DNA from: Bradyrhizobium sp. CCGUVB1N3
Lineage (GTDB): Bacteria > Pseudomonadota > Alphaproteobacteria > Rhizobiales > Xanthobacteraceae
Direction: 5' to 3'
Assembly (NCBI RefSeq): GCF_024199925.1
Contig: NZ_JANADR010000001.1
Location: 2,480,001-2,544,000, forward strand
Length of the DNA stretch: 64,000 nucleotides
Shown here: positions 16,316-26,453 of the stretch, piece after piece
Position numbering within the stretch: position 1 is the first letter of the stretch
Layout: each line of letters starts with the position of its first letter
The notes under the pieces: model-generated
The model's input: only the letters and a program-made list of their open reading frames with translations
Told to the model about the DNA's origin: nothing
Database searches by the model: none
Program-made: the position numbers and the translations under genes

Positions 16316-19259
16316 ACACGCGCCGCACCTCGCTCTGCGTCTCCTTCACGCGCGCTTCGAGCGATGAGAAATCCGGCGCGTCGCCTGCCCGCGCCAACAC
16401 CCGCTGAAGGTCGACACCGGCGGTCTCCGGCTTGAAGCGGTCGCTGACGCAGAGGCGCAGGATCTGGGTCAGATCGTGGTAAAGCCGCGCTGCCGCGCGC
16501 AGGATCTCGGTCTCCGACTGCGCCAGCACGCCGAGCCTTGCGGCGTTCTCCAGCACCTGCATGGTCGAAACGTCGAGAATCCCCGGCTTGTCATGCGCGT
16601 GGACGAGCTGGAGATATTGCGCGATGAAGTCGATATCGACCATGCCTCCGGCGGCATATTTGAGGTCCCAATAGTCGGTCTCGCCCTTCTCCTGCGCGAT
16701 CGCGCGACGCATGTCGGCGACGTCGTTGGCAATCGTGACGGGATCGCGCCGCCGCGTCAGCACCTCGCGGATGACGGCCTCGATCCGCTCCCGAAACTCC
16801 GGCGAAGCCGACACGACGCGTGCGCGCGTCAGCGCCATGTGCTCCCAGGTCCAGGCTTCGTGGGCCTGATAGTCGGCGAAGGAGGCGGCGCTGGAGGCCA
16901 CCGGGCCTGCACGCCCCGAGGGACGCAGCCGCATGTCGATGTCGTAGAGCACGCCGTAATTGGTCCGCGTCGTGAAGGCGCTGATCAGGCGCTGGGTGAA
17001 GCGCGCGAAATAATGCGCGCCCTGGAGCGACTTTGGTCCGTCTGAATCCGGATTCTCGCCGTCGAAATCATAGAGCAGGATCAGGTCGAGATCGGACGAC
17101 GCCGTCATCTCGCGGCTGCCGAGCCGGCCCATGGCGACGATCGCTGTCTCCTGCCCCTTGATCCGGCCATGCTGGCTGGCAAAGCGATCTGCGACCAGCC
17201 CGTGCACGGTGTGCACGATGCCCTCCGCGACGTCGGCGAAGGCGGTACTCGCCTGTTGCGCAGAAACTGTGCCCGAAAGGATGCGCGTGCCGATCAGGAA
17301 CAGGCTCTCCTGTCCGAACAGGCGCAGCCGGTCGAGGAACTCCTCGTAGGAATCGGCATCTCGCACCGTGGCTGCAAGCCGCGCGGACAACTCCCGCTGG
17401 TCCGGCATTGCGCCGAAGAAGCGCGGATCGATCAGGCCATCCATCAATTGCGGCTGCCGCGCCAGCATCTCGCCGAGCCGGGGCGCGGCGCCCAGCACCA
17501 GCGCCACGAGGGCAACGAGATCGCGGTTCTGGCTGAGCAGCGTGATCAGCCGACCGCCGCGCTGCAAGGCCTGGAGGAAATGGTCGAACGCTGCGACCGC
17601 GCGGTCCGGCTCCTCGGCATGGGCAAGGCCGTCGATCAGGGCCGGTACGAATTCGACGAAGGCGCCACGGGTCGCCTCGTTACGGAACACGCGGTAGTCG
17701 CCGGTGATCCAGTCGCGCACCGTCTGTGCGACGGCGGCGGGCTTCTTGAAGCCGAGCGTCAACAGCTGCTGCAACAGGCGCGGATCGTCGGGGCCGGTGC
17801 CGTAATCAATCGCCGGCAGCTTTGCCGTGCCGGTCGGATCGCCCTCGAACAGTTTCTCGTAATGACCCTGTACGATCCCGAGCTGACGCAAGAGGTCGCA
17901 CGCAAAGGCCTCGCGACTCTCATAGCCATAGAACCACGCCAGGCGCTCCACGGCCTCCTTGTCGTCAGGCAAGGCATGGGTCTGCTCGTCGGCGATCATC
18001 TGGAGGCGATGCTCGACCCGGCGCAGGAAGTGGTAGGCGGCGGTCAGCTCATCGCGGGCCTGGTTGGTGATCCAGTTGCTGCTGGCGAGCACGTCGAGGG
18101 CGGTCAGCGTCGGCCGCACCCGCAATCCCGGATGACGGCCCCCGGCGATCAATTGCTGGGTCTGGGCGAAGAACTCGATCTCGCGGATACCGCCACGCCC
18201 CACCTTCACGTTATGGCCTTCGACCGCGACCTCGCTCTGGCCGCGATAGGTCTGCATCTGCCGCTTCATGTCGTGAACGTCGGCGAGCGCGGCGAAGTCG
18301 AGATGCTTGCGCCAGACGAACGGCGCGATGTCGGCTAGCAGCGCTTCGCCGGCTTTCAGGTCGCCGGCGCAGGCGCGAGCCTTGATCATGGCCGCACGCT
18401 CCCAGGTACGCCCTTCCCGCTCGTAGTAATGCAGCGCTGCGTCGCGCGAGATCGCAACTTGCGTCGAGGACGGATCGGGCCGCAGCCGCAGATCGACGCG
18501 GAACACGTAGCCGTCATAGGTGCGCTGTTGCAGCAGGCGCGCGAGCCCCTGCGTCACCCGCACGAAGAAGGGCTGCGGCTCGATGTCGGACGCAAGCGTC
18601 GTCGCGTCGGGATCAAAGAACACGATCAGGTCGATGTCGCTGGAATAATTCAGCTCGCCCGCGCCCATCTTGCCCATCGCCAGCACGATCAGGCCGCAAC
18701 CTTCTTCCGGAGCTTCTTCCGGATTGGCCGGCAGCAGCTTGCCGCGTGCGGCGTCCTGCCGCAGCAGGAACCGGAGCGCGGTCTGGACCGACGACACCGC
18801 GACGTCGGTCAACGCCGCCGTCACCCGCATCACCGGCCAAACGCCGCCGATGTCGCAGAGCGCGATCAAGAGCGCCGCCTCCGACTTCATGCGGCGGAGC
18901 AGCCGCATCACCTCGGCTTCCTCGATGGCGGCGAGCACGGCGCGTCTGGCGTCGTCGATCAGCGATGCCAGATGTGCATCGGGATCGCACGCCAGCAGCC
19001 GGATCAGCCGCGCCGGATCGCCGCGGATCAACTCGAACAGATAGGGCGAGAATTCCGCGATGCCGGCCAGGATCGGACGAACGAAGGGACGATCGAGCAG
19101 CGCCGCGATCGCAGCAGCCTGCTGCGGCTCGAGCTCGGCGAGCCAGTCACGAAGACGCTGTTCGGCGGTGGCGGAAGCGGCAATATGGGGACCTTCCGCG
19201 AAGCGCGCGGCCAGACTTCCACCATGCTTGTCCGCGTTTCCCGGCGCGGAGAGATTCAT
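16290..19259 (-). CDS. glnE: Bifunctional glutamine synthetase adenylyltransferase/adenylyl-removing enzyme
   Basis: 989 residues, the usual length. It controls glutamine synthetase by adenylylating it when nitrogen is plentiful and removing AMP when nitrogen is scarce, responding to PII. Two nucleotidyltransferase halves are visible, each with the paired aspartates: YSSDIDLIVFFD in the N-terminal (deadenylylating) half and ASSDLDLILLYD in the C-terminal half, together with GRGGIREIEFF and GGMVDIDFIAQYLQL. Its start overlaps the upstream kinase stop by four bases, so it is cotranscribed with the two-component pair. Confidence 0.97.
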   Translation of the reverse strand: MNLSAPGNADKHGGSLAARFAEGPHIAASATAEQRLRDWLAELEPQQAAAIAALLDRPFVRPILAGIAEFSPYLFELIRGDPARLIRLLACDPDAHLASLIDDARRAVLAAIEEAEVMRLLRRMKSEAALLIALCDIGGVWPVMRVTAALTDVAVSSVQTALRFLLRQDAARGKLLPANPEEAPEEGCGLIVLAMGKMGAGELNYSSDIDLIVFFDPDATTLASDIEPQPFFVRVTQGLARLLQQRTYDGYVFRVDLRLRPDPSSTQVAISRDAALHYYEREGRTWERAAMIKARACAGDLKAGEALLADIAPFVWRKHLDFAALADVHDMKRQMQTYRGQSEVAVEGHNVKVGRGGIREIEFFAQTQQLIAGGRHPGLRVRPTLTALDVLASSNWITNQARDELTAAYHFLRRVEHRLQMIADEQTHALPDDKEAVERLAWFYGYESREAFACDLLRQLGIVQGHYEKLFEGDPTGTAKLPAIDYGTGPDDPRLLQQLLTLGFKKPAAVAQTVRDWITGDYRVFRNEATRGAFVEFVPALIDGLAHAEEPDRAVAAFDHFLQALQRGGRLITLLSQNRDLVALVALVLGAAPRLGEMLARQPQLMDGLIDPRFFGAMPDQRELSARLAATVRDADSYEEFLDRLRLFGQESLFLIGTRILSGTVSAQQASTAFADVAEGIVHTVHGLVADRFASQHGRIKGQETAIVAMGRLGSREMTASSDLDLILLYDFDGENPDSDGPKSLQGAHYFARFTQRLISAFTTRTNYGVLYDIDMRLRPSGRAGPVASSAASFADYQAHEAWTWEHMALTRARVVSASPEFRERIEAVIREVLTRRRDPVTIANDVADMRRAIAQEKGETDYWDLKYAAGGMVDIDFIAQYLQLVHAHDKPGILDVSTMQVLENAARLGVLAQSETEILRAAARLYHDLTQILRLCVSDRFKPETAGVDLQRVLARAGDAPDFSSLEARVKETQSEVRRVFRALLEGQ

Positions 19260-20716
19260 GCCACCTTCTGTGGCACATCCGGTATTGGAGGAGCAACCCT
19301 CTCGCCGGCCCCGGCGCGGGCGGGCAGGACCAGCGTGGCGATGAGGCCCGGATGGGCATCGCCCAACTTCAGCTCACCGCCATGCAGCGTTGCAACCGCG
19401 GCGGCAAGGCTGAGGCCCAGGCCCGAGCCCGGCAGCGTCCGGCTCGCCTCGAGCCGCACGAAACGCTCCACGGCGTGCTTGCGATCACCTTCCGGAATTC
19501 CGGGGCCGCGATCGGTGACGCTGAGCAGCACGTGATCGCCCTCGCGCCGAGCCTCGATGAGGATCTGGCGGCTGTCCATGCTGACCACGGTTCCAGCGGA
19601 CTGCGCGACCGGCTTGCCATATTTGATCGCGTTCTCGACCAGATTGGCGAGCGCCTGGCTGATCAGCTCGCGATTGCCGTGGACCGGCGTCGGCTCAGCC
19701 TTCACCTTCAACGTCATGCCGTCGTCCTCGGCGAGCGGCTCGTAGAGCTCGTGGATGCCGCCGGCGACATCGGAGGCGTCGAAATCGTCCATGTTGCCGC
19801 GCGCTTGGCCGGATTCGGCGCGCGCGATCATCAGCAGCGCATTGAAGGTGCGGATCAGCCCGTCCGATTCCTCGATGGTCCGCTCCAGCGCCGCGCGGTA
19901 GTCAGCCTCGCAGCCCGATTTCGCCAGCGCCTCCTCGGCGCGGTTGCGCAGGCGCGTCAGCGGTGTCTTCAAGTCATGGGCGATGTTGTCGGAGACTTCC
20001 TTCAGCCCCACCATCAGCGCCTCGATCCGCTCCAGCATGGCGTTGAGGTTTTCCGCGAGCCTGTCGAGCTCGTCGCCGCTGCGTCCCACAGGCAAACGTT
20101 CACTGAGATCGCCGGTCATGATGCGATGCGCCGTGCCGCTCATCGCGTCAATGCGCGTGAGCACCCGGCGCGCGACGAAGATGCCACCGCCGAGGCCGAG
20201 CACGACGACGATCAGGATCGACCATTGTGCGGCCTTGGCGACGATGCCGAACAGGCGCCGCCGCTCGGCGAGGTCGCGGCCGATCAATAGGCGGAAGCCG
20301 TTTTCCAATTCGGTGACGCGCACGAGCGCGCGATGGTCGCGGTCATCGGTATCCTCGATACGCCGGTACGCGGTCTCCGACCAGCCGCGCGTCGCCATCA
20401 CGCCCGGCGCCAGCGAGCCGACATTGCCGGCGATCGCCTGGCCCGCCGGCGAGGTCACGAGATAGAGGTTGGCGCCCGGCCGCAACGCCCGATATTCGAT
20501 CGCCCGCACGAGGCCGAACATGCCGCGGAGACCGTAGATCTCGTTGATCTCCGAAGTCTCCGCATTCACCGTCTGGGTGATCTCTTCCGTGATCAGCCGC
20601 CGCGTATTCCAGGCGAAATAGCCGAGCAGCGATGCGGCAAAGATCGCGAACAGGAACAGGTAGACCAGCGTCAACCGGAACGCGGTCGTTCGTATCAGCT
20701 TACCGAATGCCGTCAC
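19256..20716 (-). CDS. Sensor histidine kinase of OmpR-type two-component pair
   Basis: 486 residues. GTG start at 20716 lies within the end of the response regulator gene (17-base overlap). The architecture is TM1 (about 10-33), a periplasmic loop of roughly 130 residues, TM2 (about 163-187, WSILIVVVLGLGGGIFVA), HAMP, HisKA with SDNIAHDLKTPLTRLRNRAE, and HATPase with NLVENAIKYG and GSGLGLSLAAAVA. The HDLKTPL box is typical of this class. The conserved position between htrA and glnE in rhizobia hints at envelope or nitrogen-linked signalling, but the stimulus is unknown. Confidence 0.93.
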   Translation of the reverse strand: MTAFGKLIRTTAFRLTLVYLFLFAIFAASLLGYFAWNTRRLITEEITQTVNAETSEINEIYGLRGMFGLVRAIEYRALRPGANLYLVTSPAGQAIAGNVGSLAPGVMATRGWSETAYRRIEDTDDRDHRALVRVTELENGFRLLIGRDLAERRRLFGIVAKAAQWSILIVVVLGLGGGIFVARRVLTRIDAMSGTAHRIMTGDLSERLPVGRSGDELDRLAENLNAMLERIEALMVGLKEVSDNIAHDLKTPLTRLRNRAEEALAKSGCEADYRAALERTIEESDGLIRTFNALLMIARAESGQARGNMDDFDASDVAGGIHELYEPLAEDDGMTLKVKAEPTPVHGNRELISQALANLVENAIKYGKPVAQSAGTVVSMDSRQILIEARREGDHVLLSVTDRGPGIPEGDRKHAVERFVRLEASRTLPGSGLGLSLAAAVATLHGGELKLGDAHPGLIATLVLPARAGAGERVAPPIPDVPQKVA

Positions 20717-21380
20717 GGATCATGTACCCCGCGCCGCGGATCGTGTGCAGCAGCGGCCGATCGAACCCCTTGTCGATCTTGGAGCGCAGCCGCGAGATGT
20801 GCACGTCGATCACGTTGGTTTGCGGATCGAAATGATAGTCCCAGACGTTCTCCAGGAGCATGGTGCGCGTCACCACCTGCCCTGCATGCTTCATCAGATA
20901 TTCGAGCAGCCGGAACTCGCGCGGCTGAAGCGTCAGCTCGTCCTTGCCGCGGGCGACGCGATGGGAGAGCCGGTCGAGCTCGAGATCGCCGACGCGATAG
21001 ACCGTATCCTCGGCGGGACCGCCGCGCCGGCGCGACAGCACCTCGACGCGCGCGAGCAACTCGGCGAACGAGTACGGTTTCGGCAGATAATCGTCGCCGC
21101 CGGCACGCAGGCCCTTGATGCGGTCGTCGACCTGGCCGAGCGCGGAGAGAATCAGCACCGGCGACGAATCGCCCTTTTCGCGCAGGGCGCCGATCAGCGA
21201 CAGGCCGTCGCGCTTGGGCAGCATGCGGTCGACCACCAGCACGTCGTAATCGCCGCTCTCGGCCATGGCGAGGCCTTCCTCGCCGTCAGAGGCGTGGTCG
21301 GCGATGTGACCGACTTCGCGAAACGCCTTGACGAGATAATCGGCAGATTCGCGGTCGTCTTCGATGATGAGGAGGCGCAT
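20700..21380 (-). CDS. OmpR/PhoB-family response regulator
   Basis: 226 residues from the ATG at 21380 (MRLLIIEDD), which fits the family start; in-frame alternatives at 21425 and 21449 would add N-terminal residues not typical of receivers, and none has a clear ribosome site. The receiver has acidic pocket ED at 7-8, phospho-acceptor D51 (VVDRMLPKRDG) and K in LPKPYSF. The C-terminal winged helix (LQPREFRLLEYLMKHAGQVVTR; VIDVHISRLRSKID) binds DNA. Its cognate kinase follows with overlapping genes. Confidence 0.93.
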   Translation of the reverse strand: MRLLIIEDDRESADYLVKAFREVGHIADHASDGEEGLAMAESGDYDVLVVDRMLPKRDGLSLIGALREKGDSSPVLILSALGQVDDRIKGLRAGGDDYLPKPYSFAELLARVEVLSRRRGGPAEDTVYRVGDLELDRLSHRVARGKDELTLQPREFRLLEYLMKHAGQVVTRTMLLENVWDYHFDPQTNVIDVHISRLRSKIDKGFDRPLLHTIRGAGYMIRDGIR

Positions 21381-21474
21381 CGTGCGGTCGGCGGCGGTCA
21401 AGGAGGTCAGCCCTTCTGTCAACATGGCGCGGTCGGCAATCGCATGCAAGCGGAGCGGAAGATTCTCGAACCGG

Positions 21475-21513
21475 GAAAAGAGCGGGCGGTGAAGCTGGGG
21501 GACCTCACCGCCC
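21475..21513 (-). terminator. Probable terminator after htrA
   Basis: Read on the minus strand, GGGCGGTGA and TCACCGCCC form a perfect 9-bp stem (21505-21513 with 21484-21492) with a 12-base loop, followed by GCTCTTTTCC. It lies about 140 bases past the htrA stop and before the response regulator start. The rest of 21381-21651 is GC-rich with short G/C runs and no gene. Confidence 0.55.
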
Positions 21514-21651
21514 TTAGGCCCTTCCGACGGAGGGGGGCGTATTCCACCGGAAGGTAGGTTGGGGAAGCGGTGTTGCTCCGCCCCCCTGAAGGGGGCCCGC
21601 GGCGGGGGCGACTAATGCCGGCGGCTCCCTTCATCTCGTAACTCCTGATCC

Positions 21652-23229
21652 TCAGCCCTTGGCGAGGGGGACTGCGACGAAGCGCGACTGGCCGCCGCTC
21701 TTCACGCGCATCAGGACGCTGTTCTTGTTGTCGGTGCGCGCCGCGTTGATCGCGTCACGCACGTCGCCGGCGGTGCTCACGCTCTTGCCGGCGACCTCGA
21801 GAATCACGTCGCCTTCCTTGAAGCCGCTCTCGGCCGCGGCGCTCTTCGGATCGACCTCGGTAACCACGACGCCGTCCTTGCCGGCGCCAGCCACGCTGTT
21901 GGCCGGGGCAACCGTCATGCCGAGCTTCGGCACGTCGGTGCCGCGGGTCGGCGCCTTGCTGTTGTCGTTGTCAGTGTCGGCCTTGGCCTCCACCGTGTTC
22001 GGCAATTGGCCGAGGGTGAGGTTCACGACCTTGTCCTGGCCCTTGTGCAGCACGTTGAGCTTCACGGTCGCACCGGGCGCCATGCCACCGATGGTGCGGG
22101 CAAGCTCACGGGCATCCTTGACGGACTCGCCGTTGACCGAGGTGATGACGTCGCCGGACTCGATGCCGGCCTTCGCCGCCGGACCGTTGGCCTGCGGCTC
22201 CGCCACCAGGGCGCCTTCGGCCTTCTTCATGCCGAGGCTGTCGGCGATGTCGGAGGTCACGGGCTGGATCTGCACGCCGATCCAGCCGCGGCTGACCGAG
22301 CCCTTGTCCTTGAGCTGGGCCACCACGCTCTTCACGGTCGCGGCCGGAATCGAGAAGGCGATGCCGACGCTGCCGCCGGAGGGTGAGTAGATCGCGGTGT
22401 TGACGCCCATCACCTCGCCGTCGGTGTTGAAAGCCGGACCGCCGGAGTTGCCCTTGTTCACGGGCGCGTCGATCTGGATGAAATCGTCATACGGACCGTT
22501 GCCGATGTCGCGGCCGCTGGCCGAGACAATGCCCGCGGTCACGGTGCCGCCGAGGCCGAAGGGATTGCCGACCGCCAGCACCCAATCGCCGATCCGCGGC
22601 TTGCCGTCGGACAGCTTTGCGAACGAGAAGTTGGAGCCGCCCTCGACCTTGATCAAGGCGAGGTCGGTGCGCTGGTCGGTGCCGATCACCTTGGCGCTGT
22701 AGGTCTTGCCGTCGTCGGTCGTCACCTCGACCTTGTCGGCGCCGTCGACCACGTGGTTGTTGGTCACGGCAAAGCCGTCGGCCGAGATGAAGAAGCCCGA
22801 GCCCTGGCCGGTGACGGCACGCCCGCCGCCGCGCGGTCCGCGCATGCCCGGGATCCCGTCCTGCCCGCCGAAGCGGCGGAAGAAGCGCTCCATCGGCGAG
22901 CCCGGCTGGAACGGCGAATCATCACCGTCATCGTTGCTCGCGGCCTTCTCCTTGATGTTGACCTTGACCGAGATCACCGAGGGTTTGACCCGCTCGACGA
23001 TGTCGGCGAATCCGATCGGACGTTCGACCTTGCGGACCTCCGTGTTGACCTGCGCATGCGCCGGACTCGAGAACAGGTCGGACGGCGACGTCGACGGGCT
23101 GAAGCCATAGACGGCAACGCCCAGGCCGGCGACCACCGAGGCCATCAGCGCGAGTTTGCGGGCAACGAGCAGCGACCGGCGGGGCTGCCGGTACGACGGG
23201 AGGGACGAAAGGTCGGGGCGTTCGGTCAT
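21652..23229 (-). CDS. degP: Periplasmic serine protease/chaperone of the DegP/HtrA family
   Basis: 525 residues. A membrane or signal segment at about 25-43 precedes the AHAQ site, so it is exported to the periplasm, where the family degrades misfolded proteins. The catalytic triad is H159 (TNNHVVDG), D189 (QRTDLALI) and S262 (KGNSGGPAFN), followed by two PDZ domains (about 315-410 and 435-520). A glycine/arginine-rich flexible loop lies at about 120-137. It follows ccmH in the same orientation, as in other rhizobia. Confidence 0.95.
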   Translation of the reverse strand: MTERPDLSSLPSYRQPRRSLLVARKLALMASVVAGLGVAVYGFSPSTSPSDLFSSPAHAQVNTEVRKVERPIGFADIVERVKPSVISVKVNIKEKAASNDDGDDSPFQPGSPMERFFRRFGGQDGIPGMRGPRGGGRAVTGQGSGFFISADGFAVTNNHVVDGADKVEVTTDDGKTYSAKVIGTDQRTDLALIKVEGGSNFSFAKLSDGKPRIGDWVLAVGNPFGLGGTVTAGIVSASGRDIGNGPYDDFIQIDAPVNKGNSGGPAFNTDGEVMGVNTAIYSPSGGSVGIAFSIPAATVKSVVAQLKDKGSVSRGWIGVQIQPVTSDIADSLGMKKAEGALVAEPQANGPAAKAGIESGDVITSVNGESVKDARELARTIGGMAPGATVKLNVLHKGQDKVVNLTLGQLPNTVEAKADTDNDNSKAPTRGTDVPKLGMTVAPANSVAGAGKDGVVVTEVDPKSAAAESGFKEGDVILEVAGKSVSTAGDVRDAINAARTDNKNSVLMRVKSGGQSRFVAVPLAKG

Positions 23230-23399
23230 GCAGGGATCTCCAGGGCCTTGAATCTCTTTTGGCGCTGCGCAGGCAACGCCTTACGGCTTCAAGATGGGGA
23301 TTTGCGCCTTACGGCGCGCTGGCGGCGGGGTTAAACTTTTGTAATGAAGCCGCAAATACCTGCGGCAGTTTAACGCAGGCCAAAAACCATGATTTCACA

Positions 23400-23417
23400 G
23401 GAACTTAAGGAAGTTCC
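23400..23417 (-). promoter_or_regulatory. Inverted repeat upstream of htrA
   Basis: GGAACTT-AAGG-AAGTTCC is a perfect 7-bp inverted repeat 171 bases before the htrA start and about 50 bases after the ccmH stop. It contains GGAAC on both strands, like the -35 element of ECF sigma factors, but no matching -10 (CGTT) stands at 16-17 bases, so I call it only a possible operator or transcript stem. Confidence 0.3.
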
Positions 23418-23464
23418 GCGAACGGCGCGGTGCTTCCTTTTGTTCCCTTCGAGGAGCGCGAACG

Positions 23465-23944
23465 CTAGCCCGATTTCGCCTCGTCGGACATCAGCGCTGC
23501 GAGCTTCGCTTCCTCGTCGGGCGTGAGCGGCGGCGGCACATTTACGTCGCCTCGCGAGCGGCGCCGGATCTGAAGCCAGAGGGCGATACCGCCCGCGCCC
23601 AATGCGAGCGGCGTGAGCAGCCATAGCAGCAAGGTCTGCCGCTCGAAGCGCGGCTTGAGCAACACGAACTCGCCATAGCGCGCCACCAGGAAATCGATCA
23701 CCTGGGAATTGCTGTCGCCGGCCGCGATCCGTTCGCGCACCAACAGGCGCAGGTCGCGGGCGAGCGGCGCGTCGGAGTCGTCGATCGACTGGTTCTGGCA
23801 GACCATGCAGCGCAGCTCGCGCGACAATTCGCGCGCGCGCGCCTCCTTCGCAGGATCCGCCATGATCTCGTCGGGCTGCACGGCAAAGGCCGCCGGCAGC
23901 CCCAAGAGTGCAAGTGCAAGGATCACTGCGATCATCCGGCGCAT
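23465..23944 (-). CDS. ccmH: Cytochrome c maturation protein CcmH (CycL)
   Basis: 159 residues from the ATG at 23944 (MRRMIAV), which gives a signal peptide ending near AFA-VQP. The redox motif LRCMVCQNQ keeps apocytochrome cysteines reduced for haem ligation in the periplasm. A single C-terminal membrane helix (TLLLWLLTPLALGAGGIALW) anchors it, followed by a short cytoplasmic tail. It starts four bases beyond the ccmF stop, last in the ccmI-E-F-H series. Confidence 0.96.
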   Translation of the reverse strand: MRRMIAVILALALLGLPAAFAVQPDEIMADPAKEARARELSRELRCMVCQNQSIDDSDAPLARDLRLLVRERIAAGDSNSQVIDFLVARYGEFVLLKPRFERQTLLLWLLTPLALGAGGIALWLQIRRRSRGDVNVPPPLTPDEEAKLAALMSDEAKSG

Positions 23945-23948
23945 CGGA

Positions 23949-25931
23949 TCACTCCGCCGGCTGCAAGCGCTGCTGCGCGCGCGCCGGTTTTGGCGCGCCA
24001 ACCCGCAAGCGGCGGTCAGACAGCGACAGCACGCCGCCGAACGCCATCAGCACAGGTCCCCACCAGATGAGCAGCACCAGCGGCTTGTGATAGATTCGCA
24101 CCGCGATCGCGCCTTCCGCAGTGACGTCGCCCAGCGAGATGTAGAGCTGGCTCGCGCCGCGGGTCAGAAGCGCAGCTTCCGTGGTCGAGGAGCCGCGGGT
24201 GGTGAAGCTCCGCTTCGACGGCGTCATGACACTGAGCGCCTCGCCATCACGGCTGACGTCGAACCGCGCGATCATCTCGCGGAAATTCGGACCCTGCCGC
24301 TGGAACAATCCGTCGAGCTTCAATTCATAACCGGCAACGTGCGCAACATCGTCCGGCTTCATGGTGCCGATATATTCGCTGTTCCAGGTGGTCTCGCAGA
24401 CAATGCCGATCAGCGCGACGCCGAGGCCGGCATGCGCGAAGGCCGTGCCCCAGGCCGAGCGAGGCAATCCGCGCGCACGCCGCACCGCCGTTCCGAACGG
24501 CACGCGGAACAGGCCGACGCGTTCGACGAGATCGGTCACCGAGCCGAGGATGACAAACACCGCGAGCGCGATGGCCGGAGGCGCAAGCGCGCTGCCGCCA
24601 TGCGCCCAGGCCCACACCAGCGCCAGGGCCAGCAGCGCGACGATACCGGCGGCCAGCAGTCGCTGCGCGGCGCCGAGCAGATCGCCACGCTTCCACGCCA
24701 GCATCGGGCCGAAGGGAACGGCGATCAGCAGCGGCACGAACAGCGGCCCGAAGGTGAGATTGAAGAACGGCGCGCCGACCGAGATCTTTTCGCCGGTCAA
24801 AACTTCCAGCCCGAGCGGATAGAGCGTTCCGACCAGCACCGTCGCACAGGCCGTGGTGAGGAAGAGGTTGTTCAGCACCAGCGCGCCCTCGCGCGAGATC
24901 GGCGCGAACAGCCCGCCCTGCTTCAGCGAGGACACGCGCGCAGCATAGAGGCTCAGACTGCCGCCGATGAAAACGCAGAGGATCAGCAGGATGAAGACGC
25001 CGCGCGTGGGATCGCTGGCAAAGGCATGTACGGAGGTGAGCACGCCCGAGCGGACCAGGAAGGTTCCGAGCAGCGACAGCGAGAAGGTCAGGATCGACAG
25101 CAGGATGGTCCAGACCTTGAGCGCGTTGCGCTTCTCCATCACCAGCGCCGAGTGCAGCAGCGCGGTGCCGGCGAGCCACGGCATCAGCGAGGCATTCTCG
25201 ACGGGATCCCAGAACCACCAGCCGCCCCAGCCGAGCTCGTAATAGGCCCAGTAGGAGCCCATCGCGATGCCGAGTGTCAGGAAGATCCAGGCGACGAGCG
25301 TCCACGGCCGCACCCAGCGCGCCCAGGCGGCATCGATGCGACCTTCGATCAGCGCTGCGATCGCGAAGGAGAACGAGATCGAGAAGCCGACATAGCCGAG
25401 ATAGAGCATCGGCGGATGCACGGCGAGGCCGACATCCTGCAGCACCGGGTTGAGATCACGTCCCTCGATCGGCGGGTTGGCGATACGCAGGAACGGATTC
25501 GAGGTGATCAGGATGAAGAGGTAGAAGGCGCTCGCGACCCAGGCCTGCACGGCGAGCACATGGGCGCGCAGCGACAGCGGCAGGTTGTTGCCGAAGGCGG
25601 CGACGAGCCCGCCGAACAGCGCCAGGATCGACACCCACAGCAGCATCGAGCCTTCATGGTTTCCCCACACGCCGGTGATCTTGTAGATCAGCGGCTTCAT
25701 CGAGTGGGAATTCTCGTAGACGTTGGCGACGGAGAAATCCGAGGTGACGTGCAAGGCGACGAGCGCGACGAAAGACGCGCCGACGAACAGCAATTGCGCC
25801 AGCGCCGTGGAGCGCGCGACGTTCATCAGTGCGGGGTCGCGCAGCCGTGCGCCGATCAGCGGTACGAAGGACTGGATCAGTGCAAGACCCAGAGCGAGCA
25901 CCAGCGCGTAGTGTCCGGATTCAGCGATCAC
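23949..25931 (-). CDS. ccmF: Cytochrome c haem lyase subunit CcmF (CycK)
   Basis: 660 residues with about 15 membrane helices. The tryptophan-rich haem-handling motif is present as [19 protein letters not shown], flanked by conserved histidines ([23 protein letters not shown]). CcmF receives haem from CcmE and, with CcmH and CcmI, attaches it to apocytochrome c. Its ATG overlaps the ccmE stop by four bases. Confidence 0.97.
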   Translation of the reverse strand: MIAESGHYALVLALGLALIQSFVPLIGARLRDPALMNVARSTALAQLLFVGASFVALVALHVTSDFSVANVYENSHSMKPLIYKITGVWGNHEGSMLLWVSILALFGGLVAAFGNNLPLSLRAHVLAVQAWVASAFYLFILITSNPFLRIANPPIEGRDLNPVLQDVGLAVHPPMLYLGYVGFSISFSFAIAALIEGRIDAAWARWVRPWTLVAWIFLTLGIAMGSYWAYYELGWGGWWFWDPVENASLMPWLAGTALLHSALVMEKRNALKVWTILLSILTFSLSLLGTFLVRSGVLTSVHAFASDPTRGVFILLILCVFIGGSLSLYAARVSSLKQGGLFAPISREGALVLNNLFLTTACATVLVGTLYPLGLEVLTGEKISVGAPFFNLTFGPLFVPLLIAVPFGPMLAWKRGDLLGAAQRLLAAGIVALLALALVWAWAHGGSALAPPAIALAVFVILGSVTDLVERVGLFRVPFGTAVRRARGLPRSAWGTAFAHAGLGVALIGIVCETTWNSEYIGTMKPDDVAHVAGYELKLDGLFQRQGPNFREMIARFDVSRDGEALSVMTPSKRSFTTRGSSTTEAALLTRGASQLYISLGDVTAEGAIAVRIYHKPLVLLIWWGPVLMAFGGVLSLSDRRLRVGAPKPARAQQRLQPAE

Positions 25932-26419
25932 CGCACCGCTCCCTGCGGATTGCCTTGCGCCGTCGTTGCCGCGGGCTTGGCGCCATAATCGTCCTTCCAG
26001 TGCCCCTGCTTCTTCAGGGCGTCGGCCACGTCCTTGGGCATGTAGGTTTCGTCATGCTTGGCAAGCACCGTGTCGGCCTTGAACACGCCGCTCGCGTCCA
26101 GCGCACCTTCGGCGACGACCCCCTGCCCTTCGCGGAACAGGTCGGGCAGGATGCCCTTGTAGGCGACCGGCAGTTTGGCGCTGCCGTCGGCGACTTCGAA
26201 GGTCACGGCGAGATTGTCGCCACGCTGCAGCGAGCCCGGCTGCACCAGACCGCCGAGGCGAAACCGCTTGCCCGGCGCGATGTGCTTCTCGGCGACCATG
26301 GTCGGGGTCGAGAAGAACACGATGGAATCACGCAGCGCATTGAGTACGAGCGCGGCCGCGAGCGCGAGCACTGCGAGCGAGCCGCCGATGATGGTCATAC
26401 GTCGCTGCTTGCGTGTCAT
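25928..26419 (-). CDS. ccmE: Haem chaperone CcmE (CycJ)
   Basis: 163 residues from the ATG at 26419 ([10 protein letters not shown]). An N-terminal signal anchor (about 8-29) is followed by the periplasmic OB-fold. The covalent haem-binding histidine is H122 in [10 protein letters not shown], with the nearby Y126. The tail is hydrophilic. It is coupled to ccmF (ATGA overlap) and lies 34 bases after ccmI. Confidence 0.97.
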   Translation of the reverse strand: MTRKQRRMTIIGGSLAVLALAAALVLNALRDSIVFFSTPTMVAEKHIAPGKRFRLGGLVQPGSLQRGDNLAVTFEVADGSAKLPVAYKGILPDLFREGQGVVAEGALDASGVFKADTVLAKHDETYMPKDVADALKKQGHWKDDYGAKPAATTAQGNPQGAVR

Positions 26420-26453
26420 GCCGGATCTCTTGCCTGGTCTCTTTCTGCGATCG

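Noticed and set aside
23400..23417. EcfG or RpoE-type promoter upstream of htrA
   Set aside because: GGAAC is present but the matching -10 element is missing at the required spacing.
23709..25988. About 760-codon open frame opposite ccmF/ccmH
   Set aside because: Glu/Gln/Arg-rich shadow without domains, on the opposite strand to well-defined ccm genes.
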